Shown one piece after another: positions 43,477 through 55,392 of a stretch of 64,000 nucleotides of DNA (the stretch's first letter is position 1; the number at the start of each line of letters is the position of its first letter). This stretch comes from Calendula officinalis (Eukaryota; Streptophyta; Magnoliopsida; Asterales; Asteraceae): assembly GCA_963853835.1 (NCBI GenBank), contig OY970832.1:33616208-33680207 (forward strand). Reading direction: 5' to 3'. The translations under genes and the position numbers were made by a program. The notes beneath the pieces were generated by a model. That model ran no database searches. It had not been told where the DNA came from and saw only the letters and a list, made by a program, of their open reading frames with translations.

Positions 43477-44402
43477 TGTTGGAATATGGTGGGTTCAAAA
43501 CACAGCGAAAGAATGTATTTAAAAATAATGTTTAACCACCACAATCCACCAAGGACCAAATCTGTAAACCGAAAAATGCAACAAAGAAAAGAGAGATCAT
43601 CATACGCTTGAAGACACCCACAAGATTGATGATGATGATGAGTCGATGATGGTCACGATTTGGTTCCCCTCTACCATTAATCCACACCGAGTTACCAGTC
43701 CTTTCTAGTTGCAAACCCAACACCGAAAATCTCAAGATCCTTCTTAGTTTTTCGGTGAACTAACACTTGTATATTTCAGAGAGATATTTATGTGAAAGCC
43801 ATAGTCTTCTTTTTGCCATGAAGATGATGAGGCCACAAAAACGTGCACAAGGAAGTGCCAAAGGGTAATCATCATCTCTACATGCATTTATGGTCCAATA
43901 GAAAGAAGCACTACCAAGTGGAAGGGTAATCATTAACTCTCCATGCATTTGTCCATTAAAACGGTCCAATCACATGTTTAATGAAGTCTCCCGTTTAATA
44001 ATTAAGAGTCTCCCATTTTAACAAGGAGTCTCCAAAAAGAGTCTCTCATATTAACTAAGGGTCTCACTTATTAACGGAGGAGTACTAACTCAAGAGGAGT
44101 ACTAATTCAGCAGTAGTAACTCATGAGGAATAGTAACTGAGCAGTTATAATTCCCAAGGAGTAGTAACTCGGCAGTATTAACTTACAAGGAGTAGTAACT
44201 GAGGAGTAGTGACTGAGTCGTAGTAACTTAGACCTCCCTTATTAACTAAGGTTCTACCTTATTAACTAAGGTTCTACCTTATTAATAATCTCATATAATT
44301 AAGTGTATTCGGAAAGGAATTCCCCCGGCGTGTGACCCGATTGGCTCATGTATTATCAGCCGTGATACCCGTACGTGTGTGTCGGTGGGCAGAATTCCAA
44401 CA
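43477..44402. mobile_element. Solo LTR in Gypsy-1 gag
   Basis: 926 bp with ends TGTTGGAAT...ATTCCAACA, flanked by AGACG (43472-43476) and AGATG (44403-44407), a duplication with one transition. Removing it and one duplicate rejoins the gag frame exactly, which confirms both edges. The interior carries an array of AGTAGTAACT-type units (about 44075-44235). No coding. Confidence 0.85.
44075..44235. repeat. AGTAGTAACT array inside the solo LTR
   Basis: About eight units of AGTAGTAACT or variants (AGTACTAACT, AGTATTAACT, AGTAGTGACT) at roughly 20-bp spacing, followed by two copies of TTATTAACTAAGGTTCTACC. Confidence 0.8.
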
Positions 44403-44635
44403 AGATGATGCTATTAGAAGTGGATCGTTTAAAGACAAACTGTTTGTGTCTAGCAAATCGTCTGAACCCTTGAGTAACGACAATGGGAAGCGTTCGTACA
44501 ACAAAAATCAACAAAACTAAAAAGGGAACCAGTATCAGAAAACCAAGAGCTATGCTGCCTCCAACCACAGCAACAACAGTCAAAATAATCAATCGAACCC
44601 TGATTTAAAGCCATATGCTGGAAGCAAGTGTAATT
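44403..44635 (+). pseudogene. gag: Gypsy-1 gag, basic linker
   Basis: Continues the gag frame after the solo LTR (DDAIRSGSFKDKL...), with one TAA at 44518-44520, into an Asn/Gln-rich stretch. It is cut at 44635 by Copia-1; TAATT (44631-44635) is the target duplicate. Confidence 0.8.
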
Positions 44636-45368
44636 TAATGGTGATTTTCGGTTAAAACAAGAACCAAAACGCAGCGGAAAGATTTAATCACCATGAACGG
44701 ATCTAATATTAAATCATACAATTAAACAATAAGAAAATCAAAGAGAATGGTATAAGAATTCATACCCTAGTTGCCTTTGATTATGATGGATTCGGTTGAT
44801 GATGATGGACGAATGAAACCAAGGATTCCAATGGGGAATGCCTCTAAAGTTGATCCACACAACACTATAGCTAGAACACCAAGTAGGATGCTAGTCCCTT
44901 GTACCAATCGTAAGAACCCACGTACGTCCAAACTCAACTAATCAAAAGGAGAATTCCTTTTGTTTATGCGTGTACCTACCACCCTCAATATTTTGGACGT
45001 GTTAAGTATCTCCACGAAAAACACACGCAACTCTCTTAGGTGTGTTTATGCGGCCGTCGCAAGTTATCAAGAGGGGATAAGGGTTTTTAATTAACTTGCC
45101 TAATCCTCACTTGTTTCCTAGTTGTACTTTACACTTAGGTCCCTTGCTTCTTTGTTCTTCTTTTTGGCACTCTATTAAGTTTCAATATTAACAATTAATA
45201 TTAAACTATAATATATATACAAGCTAGTAGCTTATATGAATATATAATGTAATTACCCTAATTATACTATATATCTTATGGTGTTAAGTGTTTAAGTGTG
45301 TGACCCTTTAGGCTCACAAACAACTAGCCATATAACTATATTTTATACGCGTGAAGCATATTCCAACA
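44636..45368 (-). repeat. 3' LTR of Copia-1
   Basis: Plus text starts TAATGGTGATTTTCGG and ends GCATATTCCAACA. Near its left end TGGTGATT and AATCACCA form an inverted repeat about 50 bp apart. The purine tract CAAGTGGGACC (minus strand, 45369-45379) lies just inside. Confidence 0.92.
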
Positions 45369-45379
45369 GGTCCCACTTG

Positions 45380-46210
45380 CGCACGTGATAACATTAATTA
45401 GTTATACAAGCAAAGGTTAGACTCTAGCAACCCGCCAATGCCTCTAGAGGTACATGATGAGTTTCATAAAATCTTTGTTCAAAGTTTTTCGAGCAGTTAT
45501 CCTTTTGTTGCTGATACTATGTTGAATTTTAGACAAGGATTAATGTCAATATTAAATTTCAATGATTCTGTTTCTCGATCTATACATTGAAGTAGATTAC
45601 CAAAACCAATCAAGAGTCATCTTGATTACCTTTTGGGTGTGGCCACACACACATCTATTCAAATCATCGAGGGGCCCAGTAGTATCTAATCCACATGCAT
45701 GGAGGAACAAATTCTCTATTGACTACACGTGTTTGTCATATGCTTAATGACAAACCCGATAATGGTTGTCATAGCAGCCTTATTCAGGTCAGCGTTTAAC
45801 CACATCAAAGTTTGACCCTCTACATACACAAACCAACTTGCATCTCAAGTCAGAGGATTAGTGACAAAGCCTTTGTGAGATTCACTTGTGACATAAATCC
45901 AGGAAGTGATTTCTCATAGGTTGGGTCAGTCCAATTGTGCATCATTATGAACAACATGTGAGTTTGATTTCATTAACCTTAGTCATACTAAGATAATGTC
46001 ATCAATTCCCTCAGATTTGTCTTAATAATATTCCCATATTATTAATATGACAATGGACAACTCAGAATATAAAACGCAGTAAATATTAATGGATATAAAC
46101 ATGCAAATATAGAACACAGTAGATATTCATATAAAAATGATCATATCATATATATCAATTTATTCCAATAAAAACTGCTCAATGTCCCATTATCCAAATA
46201 CTAAAACAGA
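45380..46210 (-). other. 3' untranslated part of Copia-1
   Basis: About 830 bp between the RNase H stop and the 3' LTR; no gene seen. The equivalent in Copia-2 holds a solo LTR. Confidence 0.65.
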
Positions 46211-46737
46211 TTACATGAAACTACTAGCTGGTCGAAGTCCAAAGTTCCTAGCATGCTCAATATGTTTTGTACATGACATTGGCTTCGTGAAGGGGTCAGC
46301 TAAGTTGTCATCTGTATGAACATTGAGCAAGCGTACATCTCCCATTAGGATCGCATCTCTAATGTAGTGAAGCTTCCTACGATAATGTCTGGCGCCTTTC
46401 TGAACACAAGGTTTTTTGGCAATGATGATAGCACCTGTGTTATCACAGTACATATCCATAGGTTTTTCAAGACTGGGACAACTCCAAGCCCAGAAATAAA
46501 TTTCCTCATCCAAAAAGCTTCCATTGCAGCTTCAGTAGTTGCAATGTATTCAGCTTCTGTAGAAGACATAGCGATAGTGCTCTGCTTTGCACTTTTCCAA
46601 TCAACAGCGCCTCCGTTCAAAACGAAAACATACCCCGTTTGAGATTTGGAATCATCTCTACCAGTCTCAAAACTAGTGTCAGAATAACAAGTAACGCTTA
46701 GCTCAGTTTGAGTTTCACCACCATAAACAAGAAACAT
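46211..46737 (-). pseudogene. pol: Copia-1 RNase H, one frameshift
   Basis: The first frame has CYSDTSFE (Asp) and SSTEAEYIA (Glu). The second has MYCDNTGAI (Asp) and the usual tail NVHTDDNLADPFTKP, stopping at 46211. The frame changes near 46450-46510. All catalytic residues are visible. Confidence 0.88.
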
Positions 46738-47540
46738 ATCTTTAGTATTCTTAAGATACTTCAGTATGTTTTTAACAACAGTCTAGTGACTGTCACCTGG
46801 ATTCTGTTGATATCGACTTGTAAGCTTCTGAGAGAATGCTACATCAGGTCTTGTGCACCGAACAACATACATGATAGATCCTACTGCCGAGGCATAGGGA
46901 ACATCACACATACGTTTCATCTCATCAGGTGAGGATGGTCCTTGAGTCTTACTCAAGTGTACATTGTGTTGCATAGGAAGATTTCCACGTTTGGAAGCAT
47001 CCATTCTAAACCGTTTTAGAATTTTATCAATGTACGCACTTTGATCTATATCGGTAGATTTTTATACCAAGTATATATGCCGCTTCCCCTAGATCTTTCA
47101 TAGCGAAGCACTTCCCAAGCCAGGATTTTACATCTTGTAGCATTGGAATGTAATTTCCTATGAGTAGTATGTCATCGGCATATAGGATTAGAAAGACGAC
47201 AATGCTCCCACTAGCTCTTACATATACACATGGCTCGTCGGGATTCTGAGTGAAACCAAACATTTTGATTTCCTTGTCGAATCTTTTGTTCCAACTTCTG
47301 GATACTTACTTTAGTCCATAAATGGACCTTTGAAGCTTACATAATTTCTTAGGGTGTTTTGTACTTACAAAACCCTCAGGTTGAACCATATAGACATCTT
47401 CATCGAGGTGTCCATTTAAGAAAGTTGTTTTAACATCCATTTGCCAAATCTCATAGTCATAGTACGCTGCTATGGCTATGATAATCCTAATTGCTCTAAC
47501 ATCGGCAACATGCGAGAAGGTTTCATCATAGTCAATCCTA
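46738..47540 (-). pseudogene. pol: Copia-1 reverse transcriptase, palm and thumb, broken
   Basis: Read leftwards from 47540: DYDETFSHVADVRAIRI, QMDVKTTFLNG, then a TAA where related RTs have Gln (LKQA), consistent with a C-to-T change near 47310. LYADDILLIGN (about 47165-47190) is the catalytic motif. Further frame changes near 47027 and 46783. Not functional. Confidence 0.85.
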
Positions 47541-48695
47541 ATTGAGTGTAACTTTTGCTACCAACCGAGCTTTATAGGTGTGTACATTGCCATCCATATC
47601 GGTCTTCTTCTTGAAGAGCCACTTGCTACCAACAGTCTTGCTGTTAGGAGGAAGATCAACCAAAGTCCATACTTGGTTATCTTTCATGGATTGCATTTCC
47701 GCGTTCATAGCATCAAGCCATTTGTCAGATTCAGAATCTGCTAATGCAGCTCGATAGTTAGGGGGTTCATTATGATCCCCTAAACTCAGCGCCTCAGCAT
47801 CGATTTGGATACCATATCGTTCAGGTGCATGAGGTGTCCTTGAGGACCTTCGAACGGGGACTTCATCATTTTGAGTTGCAACAGGAACAGTTTCATGTTC
47901 AGCCTCATCTTGATGTTTGCTAGTATCTACAATAGGTTGTGCATCTTCATCGATTGGAATCTTGTCAAAGTCGATTGTACTCCCACTTGCTTCTTTTGAA
48001 ATGAGATTGCTCTCAAGAAACTCAGCATAACGAGCAATAATTACTTTTTGCTTAGGTGGGTAGTAGAAATAGTAACCGATCGTTTCCTCAGGGTATCCTA
48101 TAAAGATGCACTTGACAGCTCTGGGTTCAAGTTTGTTCGGTGTGTCTCGTTTCACGAGAGCCTCACAACCCCAGACTTTCAAGTAAGACAAGTTAGGGAC
48201 TTTCCCATGCCATATCTCATATGGTGTCTTTTCAACCTTCTTGGTGGGAACCATATTCAGTATGCGAGCAGCCGACTTGAGTGCATAACCCCAAAAGGAT
48301 AGAGGCAGAGTGGTAGGACTCATCATCGATCGGACCATGTCAAGCAAGGTGCGATTTCTCCTCTCTGATACACCATAATGATGTGGTGTATAAGGGGGAG
48401 TGAATTGTGAGACAATCCCACAATTCTTTAGATGGTCTTGAAACTCATGGCTCATGTACTCTCCTCCTCGATCAGAACGGAGAGCTTTTATCTTCTTGCC
48501 AAGTTGATTTTCTACTTCATTTTGGAAAGCTTTGAACATTTCAAAGGTTTCATGTTTATGTTTAATCAAGTAAACATAACCATAATGACTAAAGTCGTCA
48601 GTGAAAGTTATGAAGTAGGTAGCACCTTCCCTAGTTCTAGTTCTAAAAGGGCCACATACATCGGCATGTATGAGTCCAAGTAGATCATTGGCCCT
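47538..48695 (-). pseudogene. pol: Copia-1 integrase and RT N-terminus
   Basis: Integrase core with HADVCGPF, LRSDRGGEYMS and SERRNRT carrying the DDE triad, then the acidic/Pro-rich linker and the RT start DKWLDAMNAEMQSMKDN to KARLVAK, where a lost base shifts the frame (about 47548). On the upstream side it is out of frame with gag-protease by one extra A in a run of four (plus 48695-48698). Confidence 0.9.
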
Positions 48696-50190
48696 TTTCG
48701 CCTACATGGGAGAAAGGCTTGCGCACCATTTTACCAGATATACAAGAAACACATTTATCAAATGATTCAGAATCATCTGATTTTGTAAGTCCATCGTTTT
48801 GTAATTTTAAAACGCGTTTCTTGTTAACATGGCAAAGACGACAATGCCATAGGTAAGTAGAATCCAAATTCTTCTTAGATTTCTTGTTGGTACATGTATA
48901 AATAGAACTATTGTTTGTGATACAATTATGCATGTCAATCTCAAAAATACCATCACGAGGAATAGCATTAAAATAAAATACATTATCCTTCGAAACTGAT
49001 ATACCATAATCCGTAAAAGAGTGAATAAAACCATTATTCCACAAACATGAAAGCGATACTATACCCTTAGTAATACTAGGTGCATAGTGACAATTGTCTA
49101 ATACAATAATTAAACCACTAGAAAGGATTAAATCATAGCTTCCTATAGCTTCAACCGGTGCACGCATTCCATTGCCCACGTACAAGTCCAAAGCTCCATG
49201 GTTTAGCTTTCTACTTACCCTTAGACCCTTCATGGTATTACAAATGTGAGTACCACAACCAGTGTCATATACCCATGATTTCTTAGGGAAAGCATATAGT
49301 TCTATTGTGAAGATACCTGATGTGCTAGCCTTGCTAGCTTTGTTCTTCATCAACTCCGCCAGGTAGGCAGGACAATTCCTCCTCCAATGGCCCGTTTCAC
49401 CACAGTGATGGCAAGCAAGATCCTTAGCAGGATGCTCCTTATGAGTAGGTGGGGGAACCTTTGGCTTGGGCTTGTAAACTTGCTTTCCCTTTCCTTGGCC
49501 CTTAGCAACTACTTGCGGTTTTGGTTTTTGGATCTTTCCTTGCCTTATGGAAAGGACAGTAGAGGTAGGAGCTTTCTTGGGTAGCCCAGCTTCCGTTTGT
49601 TTCAGCATAGCATGTAATTCGGCGAAATTCTTCCCCATACTGTGCATATGATAAGTCATGACAAACGGTGCATAGTCCTTGTGAAGTGAGGTTAGAATTA
49701 ACCCAATTCCAAGGATATGAGGGATAGGGTAGCCAAGTTTCTCCATTTGGTCTAGGTAGCTCTTCATCTTCAAAAGATAAGAGCTAACAGACTGTCCCTC
49801 CTCTTGCTTACAAGCATGGAAGGCTTTGACCGTGTCAAAGAGTTCCTGATCAGCTTGCTTTTGATACGTGGTTTTTAGTTCACGCATCATATCAAATGCA
49901 GTGAGGTCCTCGTGATTCTTTTGAATCTCGGGGGTCATGCTCACTATCATGAGAGCAGCGACTTCTTGCTGTTCGTTAAACCTTTTTGTATAGGCCGCAC
50001 GAACAACAGCAGTGGCATTAGCAGCGGGGGCAGGGGGCAACGCCTCTTCCAAATGATGGTATCTGTGCTCGGCCCTAAGGACAATCCTTAGGTTACGAGC
50101 CCAATCAACAAAATTCGATCCATCAAGTTTCTGCTTATCGAGAACGGAGCGAATGGTGTTGTGTGATAGGGTTTGATTGTTTGTAGTCAT
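48685..50190 (-). CDS. gag: Copia-1 gag-protease-preintegrase, 501 codons
   Basis: Intact frame from the ATG at 50190. UBN2-type gag with LDGSNFVDWARNLRIVLRAE at residues about 23-42, a basic Lys/Pro stretch, zinc knuckle CHHCGETGHWRRNC, protease core VYDTGCGTH (the usual DSG/DTG position), and GAG-preintegrase region ending LWHCRLCHVNKKRV with the paired Cys. The frame then ends early through a one-base insertion near 48695, so the normal fusion to integrase is lost. Gag and protease could still be made if the LTR is active. Confidence 0.9.
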   Translation of the reverse strand: MTTNNQTLSHNTIRSVLDKQKLDGSNFVDWARNLRIVLRAEHRYHHLEEALPPAPAANATAVVRAAYTKRFNEQQEVAALMIVSMTPEIQKNHEDLTAFDMMRELKTTYQKQADQELFDTVKAFHACKQEEGQSVSSYLLKMKSYLDQMEKLGYPIPHILGIGLILTSLHKDYAPFVMTYHMHSMGKNFAELHAMLKQTEAGLPKKAPTSTVLSIRQGKIQKPKPQVVAKGQGKGKQVYKPKPKVPPPTHKEHPAKDLACHHCGETGHWRRNCPAYLAELMKNKASKASTSGIFTIELYAFPKKSWVYDTGCGTHICNTMKGLRVSRKLNHGALDLYVGNGMRAPVEAIGSYDLILSSGLIIVLDNCHYAPSITKGIVSLSCLWNNGFIHSFTDYGISVSKDNVFYFNAIPRDGIFEIDMHNCITNNSSIYTCTNKKSKKNLDSTYLWHCRLCHVNKKRVLKLQNDGLTKSDDSESFDKCVSCISGKMVRKPFSHVGEKGQ

Positions 50191-51930
50191 CTACAAAATT
50201 ACAAAGTTCATTAATTAGTATTTTCAATAATAATTTCTTCTAATAAATTAACTACCCAATTAATTTTAATTAAAAGCTAAGATCTCATTGGGCTTCTATC
50301 ATCGCATCAGTTGATCTGCTAGAGATGATAGATTCAATAGGTAGGTGACGTTCAACAATTGCATTAAAAGTGCAAATCTTAGAGGTATGGGACATCATGG
50401 CACCTAGTGAACAAGCATCTAGGGTCAAGTGGCATGTTTGTCGCATCTTCACCTCGAGTCAAGGTCTCACCGTTAACTCGATTAAGTCATCCAATGTGAA
50501 ATCATGTCAAAATAGATCTAGGTCTCACGCGTAGAGAATAATGACCTCGGATCTAAATTCAAACCACGTCTCACGTGAATTCAAAAATAGAAGCAAGTGA
50601 TTTTCAACCGATTGGACGGCGTGACTTAAATTTTAGGTATGGAAAAAAATTTGTGATAAAATTTTATTAGGATATGAATGAATCATGTACTTCATTCATA
50701 TCACTTCATAAGTCGTTTAATAAACGGTAATAACTTTTATCGATTATTAAGGGTTAAGTTTCAAATCATATTTAAACTTTGTTTAATCTCAAAACAATTT
50801 TAGATTAAAGTTTAATCATAAATGATTAACTAGTAATCATAGGTGATTAAAAGTTTGGATGTTTTAATGTTTGTGTCTAAAAACGTTTTCTTAATTGTTT
50901 TATTACTTGTATTTAATAGAAAAGAAAACAACCACAAACATAAATAAAACATGCAACAAATTTTGTGCAAACCTCGACCGATGAAATCCTAGGTTCGGTC
51001 ACGTGAGTCATCACGACGGACCGAAGGGTCAAACTAGGGGACGGGCCAACATGAACCCAAACAGGCCTACATAAACCCAATGGGATCCCACTTACTCCAA
51101 GACATTCTTGAGCAAGTAGAAACCAATATTTGTGAAAATATGCAATCTGCCAGAAAATTCCAGCAGACTTTGAAGCCCGAAAAGGCACTGAAGGATTCTT
51201 CGTTAGTCTTCCCGGCCTTCTGGAAAGTTGTAGCCCATGACTTTGCAAGCATTTTAGGCTTTTGAATCGCCCAAAACGGAGACCGTATGCCTCTGGAAAA
51301 AAATCTGTTTTCGTACAGCCCTCGCGTTGGTAACGGAAATTTGTTGTTTTCTTCATTTGTCTTCAATTTTGGTCAACAATTTACAATAAAAAAATAAAGA
51401 AAGACAATCTATTCTATTATTTTTACATTACAAATTGCCCCAAAAAAATGGCACAAAAAATAAAAGAAAAAATGAAACAAATTACAACAATTAACCCAAA
51501 AACACGGCTTTTCCCGAATCAACCAAACAACCAAACAACCAAACATCAACCACATTCATTCACAAACGGTCTAGGCTTTCATCGGTTTGCACAAACTAGC
51601 AACAATTGACAAGGCTTTGGCTTGGGATATGGCAAAAAAACATGTTTTGCCATATCAAAAACAAAATTAACAATTAAATTCCAAGCCAAATAATCAAAAA
51701 AATACAATAACTAGATTAATATTTTGATGTTGTTTTTGTAACAAGTAGCATGTAGGGTTCCTAAAAATCATATTTTTAACCCTTGATATTTAAAACTTTC
51801 GAAAAAAACAAGAACCCTAGGGTTCTTATTTTCCGATCGGTTCTAAAAATACACCAAAAAAGTTGGTTTTTTGCTACTTTTTACAAAAACTAGTTAATTA
51901 TATGTTTAATATAATGACTCGTGATACAAC
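50191..51930 (-). other. Leader of Copia-1
   Basis: 1.74 kb between LTR and gag. Overlapping minus frames of 147 and 99 codons (50913-51366) occur here. The homologous part of Copia-2 (62634-63056) is open in a different frame, so I treat it as non-coding leader. A clear primer-binding site is not seen; TTGTATCACGAGTC next to the LTR may be a decayed one. Confidence 0.6.
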
Positions 51931-52663
51931 TAATGGTGATTTTCAGTTAAAACAAGAACCAAAACGCAGCGGAAATATTTAATCACCATGAACGGATCTA
52001 ATATTAAATGATACAGTTAAACTATAAGAAAATCAAAGAGAATTGTATAAGAATTCATACCCTAGTTGCCTTTGATTATGATGCATTCGGTTGATGATGA
52101 TGGACGAATGAAACCAAGGATTCCAATGGGGAATGCCTCTACAGTTGATCCACAAAACACTATAGCTAGAACACCAAGTAGGATGCTAGTCCCTTGTACC
52201 AATCGTAAGAACCCACGTACGTCCAAACTCAACAAATCAAAAGAAGAATTCATTTTGTTTATGCGTGTACCTACCACCCTCAATATTTTGGACGTGTGAA
52301 GTATCTCCACCAAAAACACACGCAACTCTCTTAGGTGTGTTTATGCGGCCGTCGCAAGTTATCAAGAGGGGATTAGGGTTTTTAATTAACTTGCCTAATC
52401 CTCTCTTGTTTCCTATTTGTACTTTACACTTAGATCCCTTGCTTCTTTGTTCTTCTTTTTGGCACACTATTAAGTTTCAATATTAACAATTAATATTAAA
52501 CTATAATATATATACAAGCTAGTAGCTTATATAAATATATAATGTAATTACCATAATTACACTATATATCTTATGGTGTTAAGTGTTTAAGTGTGTGACC
52601 CTTTAGGCTCACAAACAACTAGCCATATAACTATATGTTATACGCGTGAAGCATATTCCAACA
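51931..52663 (-). repeat. 5' LTR of Copia-1
   Basis: 733 bp, same ends as 44636-45368 and about 96 percent alike by eye; followed by the TAATT duplicate. Confidence 0.92.
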
Positions 52664-52668
52664 TAATT

Positions 52669-53150
52669 GGCATCATGATGGCCAGTGTGAGAAGTGTTAT
52701 AGATGTGACAGTTGGGGTCACAATTTCAAAAAATATACGTCTATCTCTCCTTCCAAAACTCCTTTTTGTTACGAGTGTAACTATTGCCCGAAGCTTCAGA
52801 ACAACAACAATAACGGCAACAAGAACAATGGCAATTGTAACAACAATCACAACAACCGAAATGCCAACAACAACAATAACCGTCAGTCTGGTCGTGGTCG
52901 AGCGTTCTTCATTGGTGCTCAAGATGCTCGCGAAGATCCTAATACTATTACCGGTACGTTTATCGTCAACAATCATTTTGCTTCTATTCTATTTGAATCA
53001 GGGGACAACTTGAGTTTCGTATCGACCGACTTTAAAAGTTTCTTAGAGATCAACCCAGAACAATTAGCATTCAATTATGAGATTGAATTAGCAGATGGCA
53101 AAGAAATTAGGTCTAGTGAGATTTATAAATGCTGTAAGCGTGACCTAGAC
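52669..53150 (+). pseudogene. gag-pol: Gypsy-1 gag zinc knuckle and protease
   Basis: Resumes the gag frame after Copia-1: CEKCYRCDSWGHNFKKY is a decayed CCHC knuckle whose last Cys is Tyr. An Asn-rich linker and RGRAFFIGAQDAREDPN lead to the protease FIVNNHFASILFESGDNLSFVS, where the catalytic Asp of DTG/DSG is Glu (ESG). The protease ends at about 53130 and joins RT sequence directly, so a deletion removed nearly all of RT. Confidence 0.82.
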
Positions 53151-53718
<568 letters not shown>

Positions 53719-53769
53719 TTTTTTTTGTAACATAACTTATATGTATTTCATTTCAAAATATATTCAATC

Positions 53770-55358
53770 TGAAAGAGCTCAACATGAGAAAGCACAGATG
53801 GGTAGAGTTGATGAACGATTACGATTGCGAGATCAAGTATCATCCCGGTAAAGCTAACGTCATAGCTGATGCCTTAAGTTGGAAAGAGCAACCCAAACCT
53901 CGTCGTGTTCGAGCCCTGTCAATATCTATTCTTTCGGATCTATCCTCCCAAATTCATGAATTCCAAGTTGAAGCCTTGAAGATAGAAAATATGAAGAGTG
54001 ATGCCTTACGTGGTATGGAGAAGCAACTAGAAGTAAAGGTGGATTGAACCCTATACTATATGGATCGTATATGGGTCCCTAATCATGGAAATGTTCGCGA
54101 TGTCATCCTAAATGAAGCTCACAAGTCCAACTATTCTATTCATCCCGGTGCCGACAAGATGTATAGAGATACTAAAGAACTTTATTGGTGGCCAAATATG
54201 TAGAAAAAGATTACAGTCTACATCAGCAAATGTTTAACGTGCTCAAAACTGAAAGTTGAGAATCAGAAACCGTCTTGTCTTCTACAACAACCATAGATCC
54301 CTGAATGGAAATGGGAGAAAATCTCTATGGATTTCATAACCAAGTTACCTCGAACATCTAGTGGTGATGACACAATTTGAGTAATTGTTGATCGTTTGAC
54401 CAAATCAACTCACTTCATCCAGATCAAAGAAACTGACCAAATGGAGAAGCTAGCAAGAATCTACTTGAAGGAAGTTGTGTCTCAGCATGGAGTGCCAATA
54501 TCGATTATATCCGATCCAGACAGTCATTTCACTTCCCATTTTTGGCAATCGTTGCAAAGATCACTCGGTACTCGCCTCGATATGAGTACTGCCTATCACC
54601 CCCAAACCAATGGGCAAAGTTAAAGGACTATCCAAACTCTTGAAGACATGCTGAGAGCCTGTGTTATTTACTTTGGTGGAAGTTGGGATTCTCATCTCCC
54701 GTTAGCTGAGTTCTCATACAAAAATAGTTATCACACCTGTATCCAAGCCGCACCATTCGAAGCCCTGTATGGAAGAAAGTGTCGTTCACCTCTTTTTTGA
54801 TTTGAAGTTGGTGATCGAGAAATCACCGGTCCAGAGATTCTACAAGAAACAACTGATAAGATCTTCAAGATTAGAGACCGTATAAAGGTTGCAAGAGACC
54901 GTCAAAAGAGTTATGTTGATATCGAAGGAAGTCCTTAGATTTCGATGTTGGTGATCATGTCTTGCTAAAGGTAGCACCATGGAAAGGGTGTTGTACGTTT
55001 TGGCAAGAGAGGAAAGCTAAGTCCTCGTTATGTCGCTTACCGTCTACGGCAACCCAAAGAGCTCAGTAACATCCACAACACGTTTCATTTTTCCAATTTG
55101 ATGAAGTGTGTTCACGACCCAACCTTGATTATCCCTACTGAGGAAATCACCATCAATGACAAACTACACTTCACTGAAGAACCTATTGAGATCTCCGACT
55201 AGAAAGAGAAAAAGTTGAAAAGAAGAATGATCAGAATCGTTAAACTCAGATGGAACTCCAAAAGAGGCCCCGAGTTCACGTGTGAACGTGAAGACCAAAT
55301 GAGGAAGAAATATCCACATCTGTTTCTCGTTGTCTCTCCTGTTCGTGCTTCGTCTTAA
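53770..55358 (+). pseudogene. pol: Gypsy-1 RNase H tail and integrase with C-terminal domain
   Basis: NMRKHRWVELMNDYDCEIKYHPGKANVIADALS closes RNase H, listed here only by key motifs HPGKAN and ADALS. Integrase: zinc finger H..H...C..C (EAHKSN, IHPGA, KCLTCSK), core Asp in MDFITKLP and SDPDSHF, and the third catalytic residue (Glu in TNGQSER) replaced by TAA at 54621-54623. The GPY/F-chromo-like tail ends PVRASS with a stop at 55356-55358. Several other stops occur. Confidence 0.88.
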
Positions 55359-55370
55359 ATTTCAGGACGA

Positions 55371-55392
55371 AATTTCTTTAACCAGGGGAGAA
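55371..55392 (+). other. Polypurine tract of Gypsy-1
   Basis: AACCAGGGGAGAA directly before TGTGACAAC at 55393. Confidence 0.75.

Larger units (their letters stand above)
44636..52663 (-). mobile_element. Copia-1: nearly full-length Copia element
   Basis: 8.03-kb minus-strand element with two 733-bp LTRs, flanked by TAATT (44631-44635 and 52664-52668). It has gag, protease, integrase, RT and RNase H in Copia order, with a handful of frameshifts and one or more stops. The LTRs end TG...TA in element orientation, not TG...CA. It is the reference copy for the Copia-2 and solo LTR relatives. Confidence 0.94.

Noticed and set aside
44636..44640. LTR end at TGGTGATT with a canonical CA terminus
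   Set aside because: That placement leaves no matching 5-bp duplication in Copia-1 or the solo LTR; shifting to TAATGG gives perfect duplicates in both.
52638..53013. Frames of 112 and 140 codons on both strands near the gag zinc knuckle
   Set aside because: Shadows of the Asn-rich gag linker; the true frame has the CCHC motif.
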